A stretch of 22,070 nt of DNA from Candidatus Omnitrophota bacterium (GTDB taxonomy: Bacteria > Omnitrophota > Gorgyraeia > S143-82): positions 1-22,070 of the forward strand of contig JALVWL010000250.1 of NCBI GenBank assembly GCA_027034965.1, written 5' to 3'. Made by a program: the position numbers and the translations under genes. The notes beneath the pieces are model-generated. The model saw only the letters and a list, made by a program, of their open reading frames with translations. It had not been told where the DNA came from and did not search any database. This document shows positions 15,490 through 22,070 of this stretch, piece by piece (within the stretch, counting starts at the first letter, position 1; every line of letters starts with the position of its first letter).

Positions 15490-15979
15490 ATTGCGCAGAT
15501 TCACTCTCCAGGGCCCTTATCTCATCCCGGATCCTGGCGGCCTCTTCAAAGGCCTCCTCCTCTATTGCCCTGTGCAGGGCCTTCTTTAATTCCAGCAGGC
15601 GCATCTGTCTCTCTATAGAACGAGGCATCTTCCTCGGCTGTTTACCCAGATGCTCATTGGAACCATGGATATTGCGCAGCAAAGAAGCCAGTGCATCCTT
15701 AAAGGCAGTATAACACTGACTACAGCCGAGTCTGCCTATCTTTCGAAAGTCCCTATAGCTGAGGCCACAAGAAGGACAGACAGCAGGGTCTTCCTTATCC
15801 ACTGTCTTTTTTTCAGGGGCAATGCCTCCCAGAAAGACCTGAAATCCCATCGGCACCTGCATCTGGGCGGCCTTTTCCTGGGCACAGGACTCGCATATAT
15901 GCATCTCCACGACTTTACCGTTTACAATTTCGGTAAGATGTACCGTTGCCTCTGCCTTATTGCATATATCGCACAACAT
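15488..15979 (-). CDS. mcsA: McsA, zinc-finger activator of McsB
   Basis: A 163-residue activator/adaptor of the McsB arginine kinase. Four CxxC pairs bind zinc: Cys3/Cys6 (LCDICNK), Cys29/Cys32 (ICESCAQE), Cys68/Cys71 (VCPSCGL) and Cys86/Cys89 (GCSQCYTAF). A C-terminal UVR motif follows (about 128-160; KKALHRAIEEEAFEEAARIR), like the UVR segment of ClpC. The order mcsA-mcsB-clpC is the same as in Bacillus, but the ctsR gene that normally precedes mcsA is replaced here by an aminotransferase gene. The start is supported by GGAGAG four bases upstream of the ATG. The gap to the preceding stop is 18 bases, and the gap to mcsB nine. Confidence 0.95.
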   Translation of the reverse strand: MLCDICNKAEATVHLTEIVNGKVVEMHICESCAQEKAAQMQVPMGFQVFLGGIAPEKKTVDKEDPAVCPSCGLSYRDFRKIGRLGCSQCYTAFKDALASLLRNIHGSNEHLGKQPRKMPRSIERQMRLLELKKALHRAIEEEAFEEAARIRDEIRALESESAQ

Positions 15980-15997
15980 AAGACTCTCCGTTCCGGA

Positions 15998-17125
15998 TCA
16001 GCTAAACAGCACCGCCTCAGCAGCAGCCACTGCCCCATCCTTGACCTTATATCCCATCTTCTTCAATACAACCTCTATACAGGACAGACCTACGATTATA
16101 TCAAACTCCTCTATCCATCCCATATGGGCCATCCTGAATATCTTTCCTTTGAGCTGGGCCTGTCCACCTGCCATCGTTACCCCATACTCATCGCGCATTG
16201 TCTTTACAAACTTCACCCCGTCTATGCCATCTGGCACCTTTACTGCCGTAACCCCGTTGCTGGGGGCACTCGCAAATAATTCAAGCCCCATTGCCTCCAC
16301 ACCTGCACGGGTCGCCTTTGCCATACGCCTATACCTATCCCACATATTCTCAATTCCATTGCTCTTATAGTAATTCACTACCTCTCTTAAGGCAACGATA
16401 AGAGAGACCGCAGATGTATAAGGTGTATCTGGTTTATCTCCTGCCTTCTTATATTTCCTAAGATCCAGATAATAGCGGCCAGACTTAGAGGCCTCTACCC
16501 ACTTCCAGGCACGATTGGAAAGCGCGATAAAGGCCAGTCCTGGCGGAAGCATAAGCCCCTTTTGCGAACCAGAGACCACCACATCTACGCCCCACTTATC
16601 CATCAACAAAGGCGAGACACCCATCGAAGATATGGCATCGACCACCAGCAGGGAATCAGACGCAGAGGTTATCCTGGCAATAGATTCCACATCCGTATCA
16701 ATACCCGTAGAGGTCTCGCAATGTGTGATGAATACTGCCTTGGCATCTGGATGGGCCTTTAAGGCAGACTCTATCTCCTCAGGCGTAACTGCCTGCCCCC
16801 AAGGGACCTGGATAGAGACCACATCCATTCCATAGGAGACAGCTATTTCACGCCACCTTTCCCCGAACTTACCTCCCTCAACCACTATGACCTTATCACC
16901 TGGAGAGGCAACATTGGCAACCGCCGCCTCCATCGCCCCAGTGCCTGAAGAGGAAATTATATATACTGTCTCTTCGGTCTGGAATATGTACTTCAAGCCC
17001 TCCATAGCCTCTTTGAGTATCTGCTGAAACTGAGGGGTCCTGTGATGTATAATCGGTCTGGACAGGGCCTCTCTTACAAAATCTGGTATGGGTGTCGGTC
17101 CTGGTGTGAGGATATAATTCTTCAT
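15998..17125 (-). CDS. Class V aminotransferase (alanine-glyoxylate / serine-pyruvate family)
   Basis: A 375-residue PLP enzyme of the alanine-glyoxylate/serine-pyruvate aminotransferase family. It opens with the family's ILTPGPTPIPDFVREAL and HHRTPQF. The small-residue loop SSSGTGAMEAAVAN (58-71), HCETSTG (135-141), cofactor-ring Asp163 in VVDAISSMGV, and Schiff-base Lys189 in SGSQKGLMLPPG are all present, so it should be active. Such enzymes transaminate glyoxylate, pyruvate, serine or phosphoserine-like substrates; the exact one cannot be read from sequence. In several lineages a homologue sits next to serA and may serve in serine synthesis, but serA is not here. Its ATG overlaps the ClpP stop (ATGA), and mcsA follows after 18 bases, so it is embedded in a proteolysis operon. 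Confidence 0.88.
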   Translation of the reverse strand: MKNYILTPGPTPIPDFVREALSRPIIHHRTPQFQQILKEAMEGLKYIFQTEETVYIISSSGTGAMEAAVANVASPGDKVIVVEGGKFGERWREIAVSYGMDVVSIQVPWGQAVTPEEIESALKAHPDAKAVFITHCETSTGIDTDVESIARITSASDSLLVVDAISSMGVSPLLMDKWGVDVVVSGSQKGLMLPPGLAFIALSNRAWKWVEASKSGRYYLDLRKYKKAGDKPDTPYTSAVSLIVALREVVNYYKSNGIENMWDRYRRMAKATRAGVEAMGLELFASAPSNGVTAVKVPDGIDGVKFVKTMRDEYGVTMAGGQAQLKGKIFRMAHMGWIEEFDIIVGLSCIEVVLKKMGYKVKDGAVAAAEAVLFS

Positions 17126-17757
17126 CTTTCCTGGCCTCCTATGGGTTTTAGTTCTATTACAGCATCTACCAATCCGTAATCCCTGGCCTCTTCGGCAGAC
17201 ATAAAATAATCTCGATCAGTGTCCTTCTCTATCTCCTCAACGGCCTTTCCAGTATGCAGTGCCAATATATTGTTCAGCCTCTCCTTTAACTTCAGTATCT
17301 CTTTTGCCTGTATAGATATATCCGCTGCCGTACCCTGAACACCACCCCAGGGCTGGTGTATCATAATACGGGAATTAGGCAGGGCATATCTCTTTCCCTT
17401 GGTACCGGCGGCAAGCAATACTGCGCCCATACTGGCGGCCTGGCCTATACAATAGGTACAGACATCTGGCTTTACAAAACGCATCGTATCGTATATCGCC
17501 AGGCCACTGGTTACCGAACCTCCTGGAGAGTTAATGTATACATTTATATCTCTCTCTGAATCCTGCATCTGAAGGAATAACAACTGGGCTATCACTAGAT
17601 TGGCAACATTATCGTCGATAGCAGTACCGATAAATATTATCCTGTCCTTTAGGAGCCTGGAGTATATATCATAGGCCCGCTCGAACCTGCCCTCCTGTTC
17701 CACCACCATAGGCACGATGTAGTTATTAACGAAGCTATCTACTGCCTTATCCTCCAT
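17122..17757 (-). CDS. clpP: ATP-dependent Clp protease proteolytic subunit ClpP
   Basis: A 211-residue serine peptidase that forms the tetradecameric degradation chamber used by ClpC and ClpX. The catalytic triad is visible: Ser109 in GQAASMGAV, His134 in RIMIHQP and Asp183 in TDRDYF, with the family's INSPGGSVTSGLAIYD stretch at 75-90. The Ser-to-Asp distance (74 residues) matches E. coli ClpP. The frame extends to a TTG at 17763, but GGGAGG six bases before the ATG at 17757 makes that ATG the likely start. It is first in the operon, behind a likely promoter, and overlaps the aminotransferase gene by four bases. The neighbours clpX and tig, common in Proteobacteria, are absent. Confidence 0.97.
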   Translation of the reverse strand: MEDKAVDSFVNNYIVPMVVEQEGRFERAYDIYSRLLKDRIIFIGTAIDDNVANLVIAQLLFLQMQDSERDINVYINSPGGSVTSGLAIYDTMRFVKPDVCTYCIGQAASMGAVLLAAGTKGKRYALPNSRIMIHQPWGGVQGTAADISIQAKEILKLKERLNNILALHTGKAVEEIEKDTDRDYFMSAEEARDYGLVDAVIELKPIGGQER

Positions 17758-17763
17758 ATACAA

Positions 17764-17769
17764 CCTCCC
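17764..17769 (-). promoter_or_regulatory. Ribosome binding site fixing the clpP start
   Basis: GGGAGG on the minus strand lies six bases before the ATG at 17757, and only the base boundary separates it from the in-frame TTG at 17763. It therefore supports the ATG as start. Confidence 0.7.
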
Positions 17770-17796
17770 ATTTACAATTGCCAGTATTAACTTAAT

Positions 17797-17825
17797 ATTT
17801 TAAAAGAAATAATCGCCTTTGATAA
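17797..17825 (-). promoter_or_regulatory. Likely promoter of the clpP-mcsAB-clpC operon
   Basis: On the minus strand TTATCA (4 of 6) and TAAAAT (5 of 6) are separated by 17 bases. The start would fall near 17790, leaving a leader of about 33 nt. Neither a CIRCE inverted repeat (TTAGCACTC type) nor a CtsR heptad direct repeat (AGGTCAAA type) is visible between 17758 and 17927. Confidence 0.45.
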
Positions 17826-17838
17826 GAAAAAAGAATAG

Positions 17839-17872
17839 AAAAAACAGGAGCCTTGCCAGGAGCCAGGCCAAG
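17839..17872 (-). terminator. Possible terminator after the radical SAM gene
   Basis: On the minus strand CTTGGCC pairs with GGCAAG around an 8-base loop (one bulge), and a TTTTTT run follows after about six bases (17839-17845). It lies about 55 bases after the stop at 17928. The stem-to-U-run gap makes it imperfect. Confidence 0.4.
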
Positions 17873-17927
17873 ATTTATTAAAAACACACATTCCCGCCCT
17901 TAAACAAGATACGACAATAAAACAGGT

Positions 17928-19511
17928 CTAATCCTGCAGTCTCCTATGGGCCGTCTCTATCATCTCTTTTAAGAAAGGATAATCTACCTTGACAAAGGCA
18001 TTGATGAGTTGTTTGGTAAACTGGGAGTGTTCCTTTTCCAGCAAGATAGCCGCAAGGACATCATAATCCTGGACCCCTATGGGCAGGCCAAGTTCCTGAG
18101 AGACCACACCACAAAATCTCTCAAATACATTCACAATATCCTCATACCTCACCTCTTCGGCAGGCTTACCCATAAGATCATAAGTAAAAGGAAATGGTTT
18201 CCAGTAACGTATCGGCAGTATATATTTCACAGGATATACAGGAAAGACCTCATCGTAATCTGGATGCATCTTTATACCGTATTCCTCGGGCTTGAATCTC
18301 CATTCAGTCATAGGGTATACTCCGGCAGGCTGGAGAAGAACGCTATCCAGATAAGGCCTTATCTCACGCAGTCTTGCCAGGGTATTTGCCATTGATTCCT
18401 CTGTTTCCCCTGGTAGAGGGAAGATAAAACTGCCTATAGTAAATATACCTGCCTCATGACATCTCTTAAGGGTTGTTTTTAGGTTGTCATAGGGATGGAC
18501 CTTCTTTATACTGCGCTGCATATTATCATCCAGCGTCTCTATCCCAAAAAACAATGCCTCAACTCCGGCCTTCCTCAGAAGTTCAAAATCATCACTGCTA
18601 TTGACATCCAGCCTCGAAAATCCAGAAAAATGCAGACCATAATCGCAAAGACCTCTATTTATAATCTCTTCTGCAAATCTCGTCAGGGCCATAAAAGGAG
18701 GGGTAGAGTCGACTATCCTAAAATAGCGAGCATTATATTCCTTTATCAAATATTCCAGCTCATCTACCGCCCTGGGTATGTCCTTGGCAACTACATCTAT
18801 ACCGTAACTCGCAGGCCGCATACAAAATGGACAGGCAAACGGACAGGCCTCATTAGAAAGTGCAATAGGATATATAGGGAACTTTCCTCTGATGTTCTGG
18901 TACGTGTCATCTCCATAAAGGGGCAAGGGAAGGGAATTTATATTACTCAAGACCTTTTGATGAGTAAACTTTATCTTGCCTTCATAAAAACATATCACAT
19001 TAGGGATCTCACAGATAGGCCGCCCCTTGGCTATCAACTCTACCCCTTCGTAGCCCAGGCCATACATCACAGCATCTATATGTGGAGCTATCTTCAAGAG
19101 CCCTTCCCTGATCCTATCGGCCCCCTGACCAATAGCATATATAGATATCTCCGGGACAAGTTCCTTCACACGCCTGGCCACTTCGACAGAAAACTTAAAA
19201 CCAGGGCCTCGCCAGAGATTCAGGAAGATAACATCAAAATTTCCTGCCGCTATAGACTGGGCCTCTTTCTCCAAGAGGTCCAAATACTCTTTTGATTGAT
19301 CCGTATCGTAAAACTCCAACCTCTCTACTTCCTGGGCAATGGTAGGTGGATAGGATAAAAGGGTATATATGTTAGCACCATCTCGAATCTCTACATGCTT
19401 GCCAAGAGACTTCAGAATACCAGCGATTACCGCAAATCTCTCATTAGGGATGAGATCCGATAAGTCATTCGCTCTGCCCAAAAAATTATACACCAAAAAT
19501 CGTTCTGCCAC
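17928..19511 (-). CDS. Radical SAM protein with cobalamin-binding-like N-terminal domain
   Basis: A 527-residue protein. Residues 1-165 look like the Rossmann-type domain that binds cobalamin in many radical SAM enzymes (NFDVIFLNLW at 91-100, ISIYAIGQGADRIREG at 122-137, VMYGLGYEGVELI at 148-160), but the base-off DxHxxG motif is not seen. The radical SAM core follows, with CPFACPFC giving Cys223, Cys227 and Cys230, then FRIVDSTPPF, FSGFSRLDV, EALFFGIETLDD and FIFPLPGETEESM. A C-terminal region of about 130 residues is unassigned. Relatives include methyltransferases and cyclases acting on lipids, tetrapyrroles and natural products; the substrate here is unknown. It starts with GTG behind GGGGGAG. 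It is divergent from the ligase/acyltransferase pair and shares its promoter region. Confidence 0.82.
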   Translation of the reverse strand: MAERFLVYNFLGRANDLSDLIPNERFAVIAGILKSLGKHVEIRDGANIYTLLSYPPTIAQEVERLEFYDTDQSKEYLDLLEKEAQSIAAGNFDVIFLNLWRGPGFKFSVEVARRVKELVPEISIYAIGQGADRIREGLLKIAPHIDAVMYGLGYEGVELIAKGRPICEIPNVICFYEGKIKFTHQKVLSNINSLPLPLYGDDTYQNIRGKFPIYPIALSNEACPFACPFCMRPASYGIDVVAKDIPRAVDELEYLIKEYNARYFRIVDSTPPFMALTRFAEEIINRGLCDYGLHFSGFSRLDVNSSDDFELLRKAGVEALFFGIETLDDNMQRSIKKVHPYDNLKTTLKRCHEAGIFTIGSFIFPLPGETEESMANTLARLREIRPYLDSVLLQPAGVYPMTEWRFKPEEYGIKMHPDYDEVFPVYPVKYILPIRYWKPFPFTYDLMGKPAEEVRYEDIVNVFERFCGVVSQELGLPIGVQDYDVLAAILLEKEHSQFTKQLINAFVKVDYPFLKEMIETAHRRLQD

Positions 19512-19528
19512 CTTCTCCCCCTTTTTGT

Positions 19529-19557
19529 TTGTAATTATATTAGCACGAATGTATAAT
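19529..19557 (+). promoter_or_regulatory. Promoter of the ligase-acyltransferase operon
   Basis: TTGTAA (4 of 6) at 19529-19534 and a perfect TATAAT at 19552-19557 are exactly 17 bases apart. Transcription would begin near 19564. That places the ATG at 19549 before the transcript start, so a start at 19576 or 19627 is more likely for the first gene. Confidence 0.6.
19534..19539 (-). promoter_or_regulatory. Possible -10 element of the divergent radical SAM gene
   Basis: The minus strand reads a perfect TATAAT that overlaps the plus-strand -35 element by one base. No convincing -35 is seen at 16-18 bases. The start would be near 19527, about 16 nt before the GTG at 19511. Confidence 0.35.
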
Positions 19558-19575
19558 GAAGTAAAAAAGAATATT

Positions 19576-21102
19576 ATGGGATGGGGGTTATATTTTTTTC
19601 TCTATTACTTATCAGGGCTTAGGTCAGTGCTGGCGACACTTGAGTTTGCATATAAACACTATGGGAAAGCGCCCTTTGCCATAGATGTAGATGAAAACCA
19701 ATCTATATCATATCAGCAATTATACGAACAGGCCCTCTCTATAAGTAGAGATATCATCTCAAACACAATAGCTGCTGACCAGCCTGTTGCTTTTATTGGC
19801 AAAAATTCTATAGACTATTTCCTAATCCGATGCGCCTCTATTATTTCGCAGAGGCCATTTTTGGCCCTGCATCACCACTTGGATAGAGAAACCATTTCGA
19901 ATCTTCTGACAAATATCAATTGCAATCTCCTATTTTATTCATCAAATATAGATAGACATCAACTGCCTGAGGACAAAGACATCGCTGTTTTAAATATCCG
20001 TACCAATTCTTTTCTCGGGCTGGAGAAAAGGGGCAAAAAACACTCCTCCAGAGAAAACTATACCTACAATCTCAGCTCAGCTACTACTGCCAGACAGCCG
20101 AAGATAATAAAGATATCCGAACGGGCCTGGATAAATTCGCTATATAACTACATCCGTATCCCAGGGAAGAAGCCGCGCAAGAGGACAAGCTTTCTCTGTA
20201 TGCCTCCATTCTCCGGAGCAGGCTCTGTTACGTTTCTTCCTATGATCTTAAGCGGCGGGCGCTATATCATTACTAATCAAACCCAACCATCTGAGATATA
20301 CCAAATAATAGAGAAAGAACAAATAGAGATAACCTATATGCCACCTGCATTCTTCTCACGCTTTATAGCATTCTGTAGACAAAAGCAGTTAATGCCCGCC
20401 TGCGAGATAATTGTGGGATCAGATAGGATTAACCCAAACGCCATAAAGGTGGCTGTACAGCAAATGTATCTGAAAGTGACTGTATCCTATGGTATGGCAG
20501 AGGTCCTGCCTCCCCTTACATCATATATCCCAAATCAATACGACAATTTTGAAAGGTTCTGTTCGGTCGGTAGAGTCAATCCTACGGCAAGTATCAAACT
20601 TGATTTATCCAATAACACGAATTTTAGAGATAGAGATATTGGGCGTATTATGGTAAAGGCCTCTACTATAGCCGATGGATATTACAATAATCCAATCCAG
20701 ACGAAGACGGCCTTTAGAGAGGGCTGGTTTATTACAAATGACTTCGGCAGATTCGATAAAGATAACTACCTATACATACTTGGCAGAGATATTGAGTTAT
20801 TAAACCTAGATGGCAAACAGATCTTCGCAAAAGAGATAGAAGATGTGATTGCCGAAAAGCTGGAATACATATTAAATATGAGATGCACAAACAACACTAA
20901 AGGTGATGTCATCATCTTTGTCGAGGAAGACTCCCTACTAAGAAAAGATGCCGACAAAAAAGAGATAGGGCCTACAATAAAAAAGATAGTCCAGGACAAA
21001 TTTTCAATCGACTGCAAGGTAGAATTTATAGATAGCCTACCAACCACATTTGCAGGTAAAATAGATTTGTTAGAATTAAAGAGGATGGCTGATGGAAAAT
21101 AG
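19576..21102 (+). CDS. ANL-superfamily adenylate-forming enzyme (acyl/amino-acid activating)
   Basis: A 508-residue AMP-dependent synthetase/ligase. Landmarks: ISYQQLYEQA near residue 44, SYGMAEVLPP (A5 motif, 304-313), GWFITNDFGRFD (A7, Asp389), LGRDIELLNLDGKQIF (A8, Arg404) with EIEDV, and TTFAGKIDLLEL with the acyl-adenylation Lys495. The A3 phosphate loop, usually SGTTGxPKG, reads SSATTARQPK (167-176): the glycines are gone but Lys176 stays. No carrier-protein domain is fused. It should activate a carboxylic acid for CoA, a carrier protein or direct transfer; the substrate is unknown. The frame is open further upstream; ATG 19576 was chosen from the promoter position, though no good ribosome site precedes it and GTG 19627 is an alternative. 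It overlaps the next gene by 11 bases. Confidence 0.8.
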   Translation: MGWGLYFFLYYLSGLRSVLATLEFAYKHYGKAPFAIDVDENQSISYQQLYEQALSISRDIISNTIAADQPVAFIGKNSIDYFLIRCASIISQRPFLALHHHLDRETISNLLTNINCNLLFYSSNIDRHQLPEDKDIAVLNIRTNSFLGLEKRGKKHSSRENYTYNLSSATTARQPKIIKISERAWINSLYNYIRIPGKKPRKRTSFLCMPPFSGAGSVTFLPMILSGGRYIITNQTQPSEIYQIIEKEQIEITYMPPAFFSRFIAFCRQKQLMPACEIIVGSDRINPNAIKVAVQQMYLKVTVSYGMAEVLPPLTSYIPNQYDNFERFCSVGRVNPTASIKLDLSNNTNFRDRDIGRIMVKASTIADGYYNNPIQTKTAFREGWFITNDFGRFDKDNYLYILGRDIELLNLDGKQIFAKEIEDVIAEKLEYILNMRCTNNTKGDVIIFVEEDSLLRKDADKKEIGPTIKKIVQDKFSIDCKVEFIDSLPTTFAGKIDLLELKRMADGK

Positions 21103-21940
21103 AGAGGTAAATAAATATTCTGTTGAACGACGCAATGCTATACGTATTCAGGAATGCTGGGCATATCGAACCAGTCAACCCAAGGAATACAATATAAAAA
21201 TAGCCGAAACTCTGGAAGAACTATGTCTAGCATTTGAGTTTATGGGAATAAAGACAGATAGGCTGGAGAATATGATGCAATTTCTGCCTCACCACATTAT
21301 ACTCCTGGGACGCCACGAAAAGGAGCCTATCGCCTTATTATCAATGTACATATCATCGTCTTTTGGCCTTCCTGTATATAAGCAATATCCAGATATTGCC
21401 GGTCAGGTGAAAAAAATATGCCGCAAACCAGCAGAGATCCACTGCCTTCGATTTATAAAAGACGTAGAGTACAAAGGCATCCTCTTCGATCTTATGTCTA
21501 TCGCATGGTTTGTGGCTGGATTTTGTGGGGTTGACTCTGTAATATTTTCAGAACAAGTGCATGGCTATCCGATACCCGAGTTATTAGAATTTTATAGCTT
21601 CCAGAGGCACAATGATATATTTATAAACTACACCCCTGAATTCGAGGGAGAATTTATAGAACAGGAACGCAGGCGTTTCGATGCAGATCTGTACAAGTTC
21701 TTCTCTAAGCAGCAACTTATGGAAAGGGATATGATGAAGTGGCAGCGGACGATATTTACTCCTTCCATATTGGCCTATTTTCTCAAAAATATGGAGATAG
21801 ATAAGGGAAATTTGCGTAACCTAATGTTCTATTATCCTTCCTGGGACTTCTCAACCATACTCACCAGAGACCAACTAAAGAGCCTGGGATATCCCTTCCA
21901 CGAACAGGATCCTTCCCCTGGGGATCGTATCTATCAATGA
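21092..21940 (+). CDS. FeeM-like N-acyltransferase (GNAT fold), putative
   Basis: A 282-residue protein. Residues about 33-175 follow the layout of N-acyl amino acid synthases such as FeeM and of exosortase-associated acyltransferases: IKIAETLEELCLAFEF, a central strand with EPIALLSMYISSSFGLP (78-94) and YKQYPDIAGQV, then KPAEIHCLRFI (112-122; compare 'r.aEis.lav'), a helix LFDLMSIAWFVAGFCGVDSV, and LLEFYSFQRHND (164-175; compare 'y..lGF'). FeeM joins a fatty acyl group from acyl carrier protein to the amine of an amino acid. The conserved 'nPrH' element is not clear (SEQVHGYP instead), so the call is tentative. The C-terminal 100 residues are unassigned. GAGG seven bases before the ATG and an 11-base overlap with the ligase gene indicate coupled translation. 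Confidence 0.6.
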   Translation: MENREVNKYSVERRNAIRIQECWAYRTSQPKEYNIKIAETLEELCLAFEFMGIKTDRLENMMQFLPHHIILLGRHEKEPIALLSMYISSSFGLPVYKQYPDIAGQVKKICRKPAEIHCLRFIKDVEYKGILFDLMSIAWFVAGFCGVDSVIFSEQVHGYPIPELLEFYSFQRHNDIFINYTPEFEGEFIEQERRRFDADLYKFFSKQQLMERDMMKWQRTIFTPSILAYFLKNMEIDKGNLRNLMFYYPSWDFSTILTRDQLKSLGYPFHEQDPSPGDRIYQ

Positions 21941-22070
21941 TCCCCCCAAGTTTGCTCTCTAACTCAACTTTGACACCCTAAAATTATAACTCCTTGATAA
22001 GAAAAGAATAAGGGAAGATTAGACAGACGTAGGCACTAGGTTTCCTTGACTTGTATGCAGGATCTTTGGT
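21941..22070. other. End of window, no gene seen
   Basis: The last 130 bases show no supportable coding frame on either strand and no convincing hairpin with a T-run after the acyltransferase gene, so the operon may continue beyond the window. Confidence 0.5.

Noticed and set aside
18495..19295. Plus-strand 266-codon open frame opposite the radical SAM gene
   Set aside because: Antisense to the CPFACPFC-containing gene, with basic, low-information sequence and no family motifs.
19369..19575. Longer N-terminus for the ligase starting at 19369
   Set aside because: It would run through the start of the divergent radical SAM gene and both promoters; the predicted transcript begins near 19564.
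21970..21999. Perfect TTGACA after the acyltransferase gene
   Set aside because: The sequence 18 bases on (TTGATA) is a poor -10, and no gene start is visible before the window ends.

Overview
This 22 kb window looks like chromosomal DNA from an uncultivated bacterium. The best guess is Omnitrophota (formerly OP3) or a close relative. The main clue is the very large signal-peptide protein at 6880-10746: its N-terminal domain, its embedded sugar-phosphate-isomerase domain and its short Gly-Gly-Ile tail resemble, from memory, a protein style common in Omnitrophota. A McsA/McsB/ClpC set together with an MlaE-type lipid permease also fits a Gram-negative relative outside the Firmicutes. This placement is inference; no rRNA or tRNA gene is present. 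No insertion sequence, CRISPR array or phage gene was seen.

Layout. (1) 1-5311, minus strand: amrS (radical SAM), alr (alanine racemase), apgM (phosphoglycerate mutase), a small stand-alone RecB-type nuclease, and an AddB-like recombination protein that runs off the left edge. Several of these overlap or nearly touch. (2) 5312-5711: a gene-free stretch with two inverted 49-bp arms, each built of seven degenerate 7-bp units. (3) 5712-6557: argB, alone, behind a promoter. (4) 6558-6879: a gene-free stretch with a strong stem-loop, GTTTCA/TGAAAC palindromes and a terminator. (5) 6880-10746: the large exported protein with a glucose-6-phosphate-isomerase-like domain. (6) 10891-17757, minus strand: a compact operon clpP - class V aminotransferase - mcsA - mcsB - clpC - mlaE-like permease - free lipoyl-domain protein. 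(7) 17928-19511, minus strand: a radical SAM protein with a cobalamin-binding-like N-terminus. (8) 19576-21940, plus strand: a divergent pair, an ANL-superfamily adenylate-forming enzyme overlapping a FeeM-like N-acyltransferase.

How the genes work together. Block 6 is a protein quality-control unit. McsB with its activator McsA phosphorylates arginines to mark proteins, ClpC unfolds them and ClpP degrades them. No CtsR repressor gene or CIRCE box is visible. Block 8 is the best candidate for an undescribed pathway: an acyl-activating enzyme translationally coupled to an N-acyltransferase suggests an N-acyl amino acid or related lipid product. Its promoter interleaves with that of the divergent radical SAM gene, so the three may form one locus. 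Block 1 mixes cell-wall precursor supply, glycolysis and DNA-break repair with no obvious single theme.
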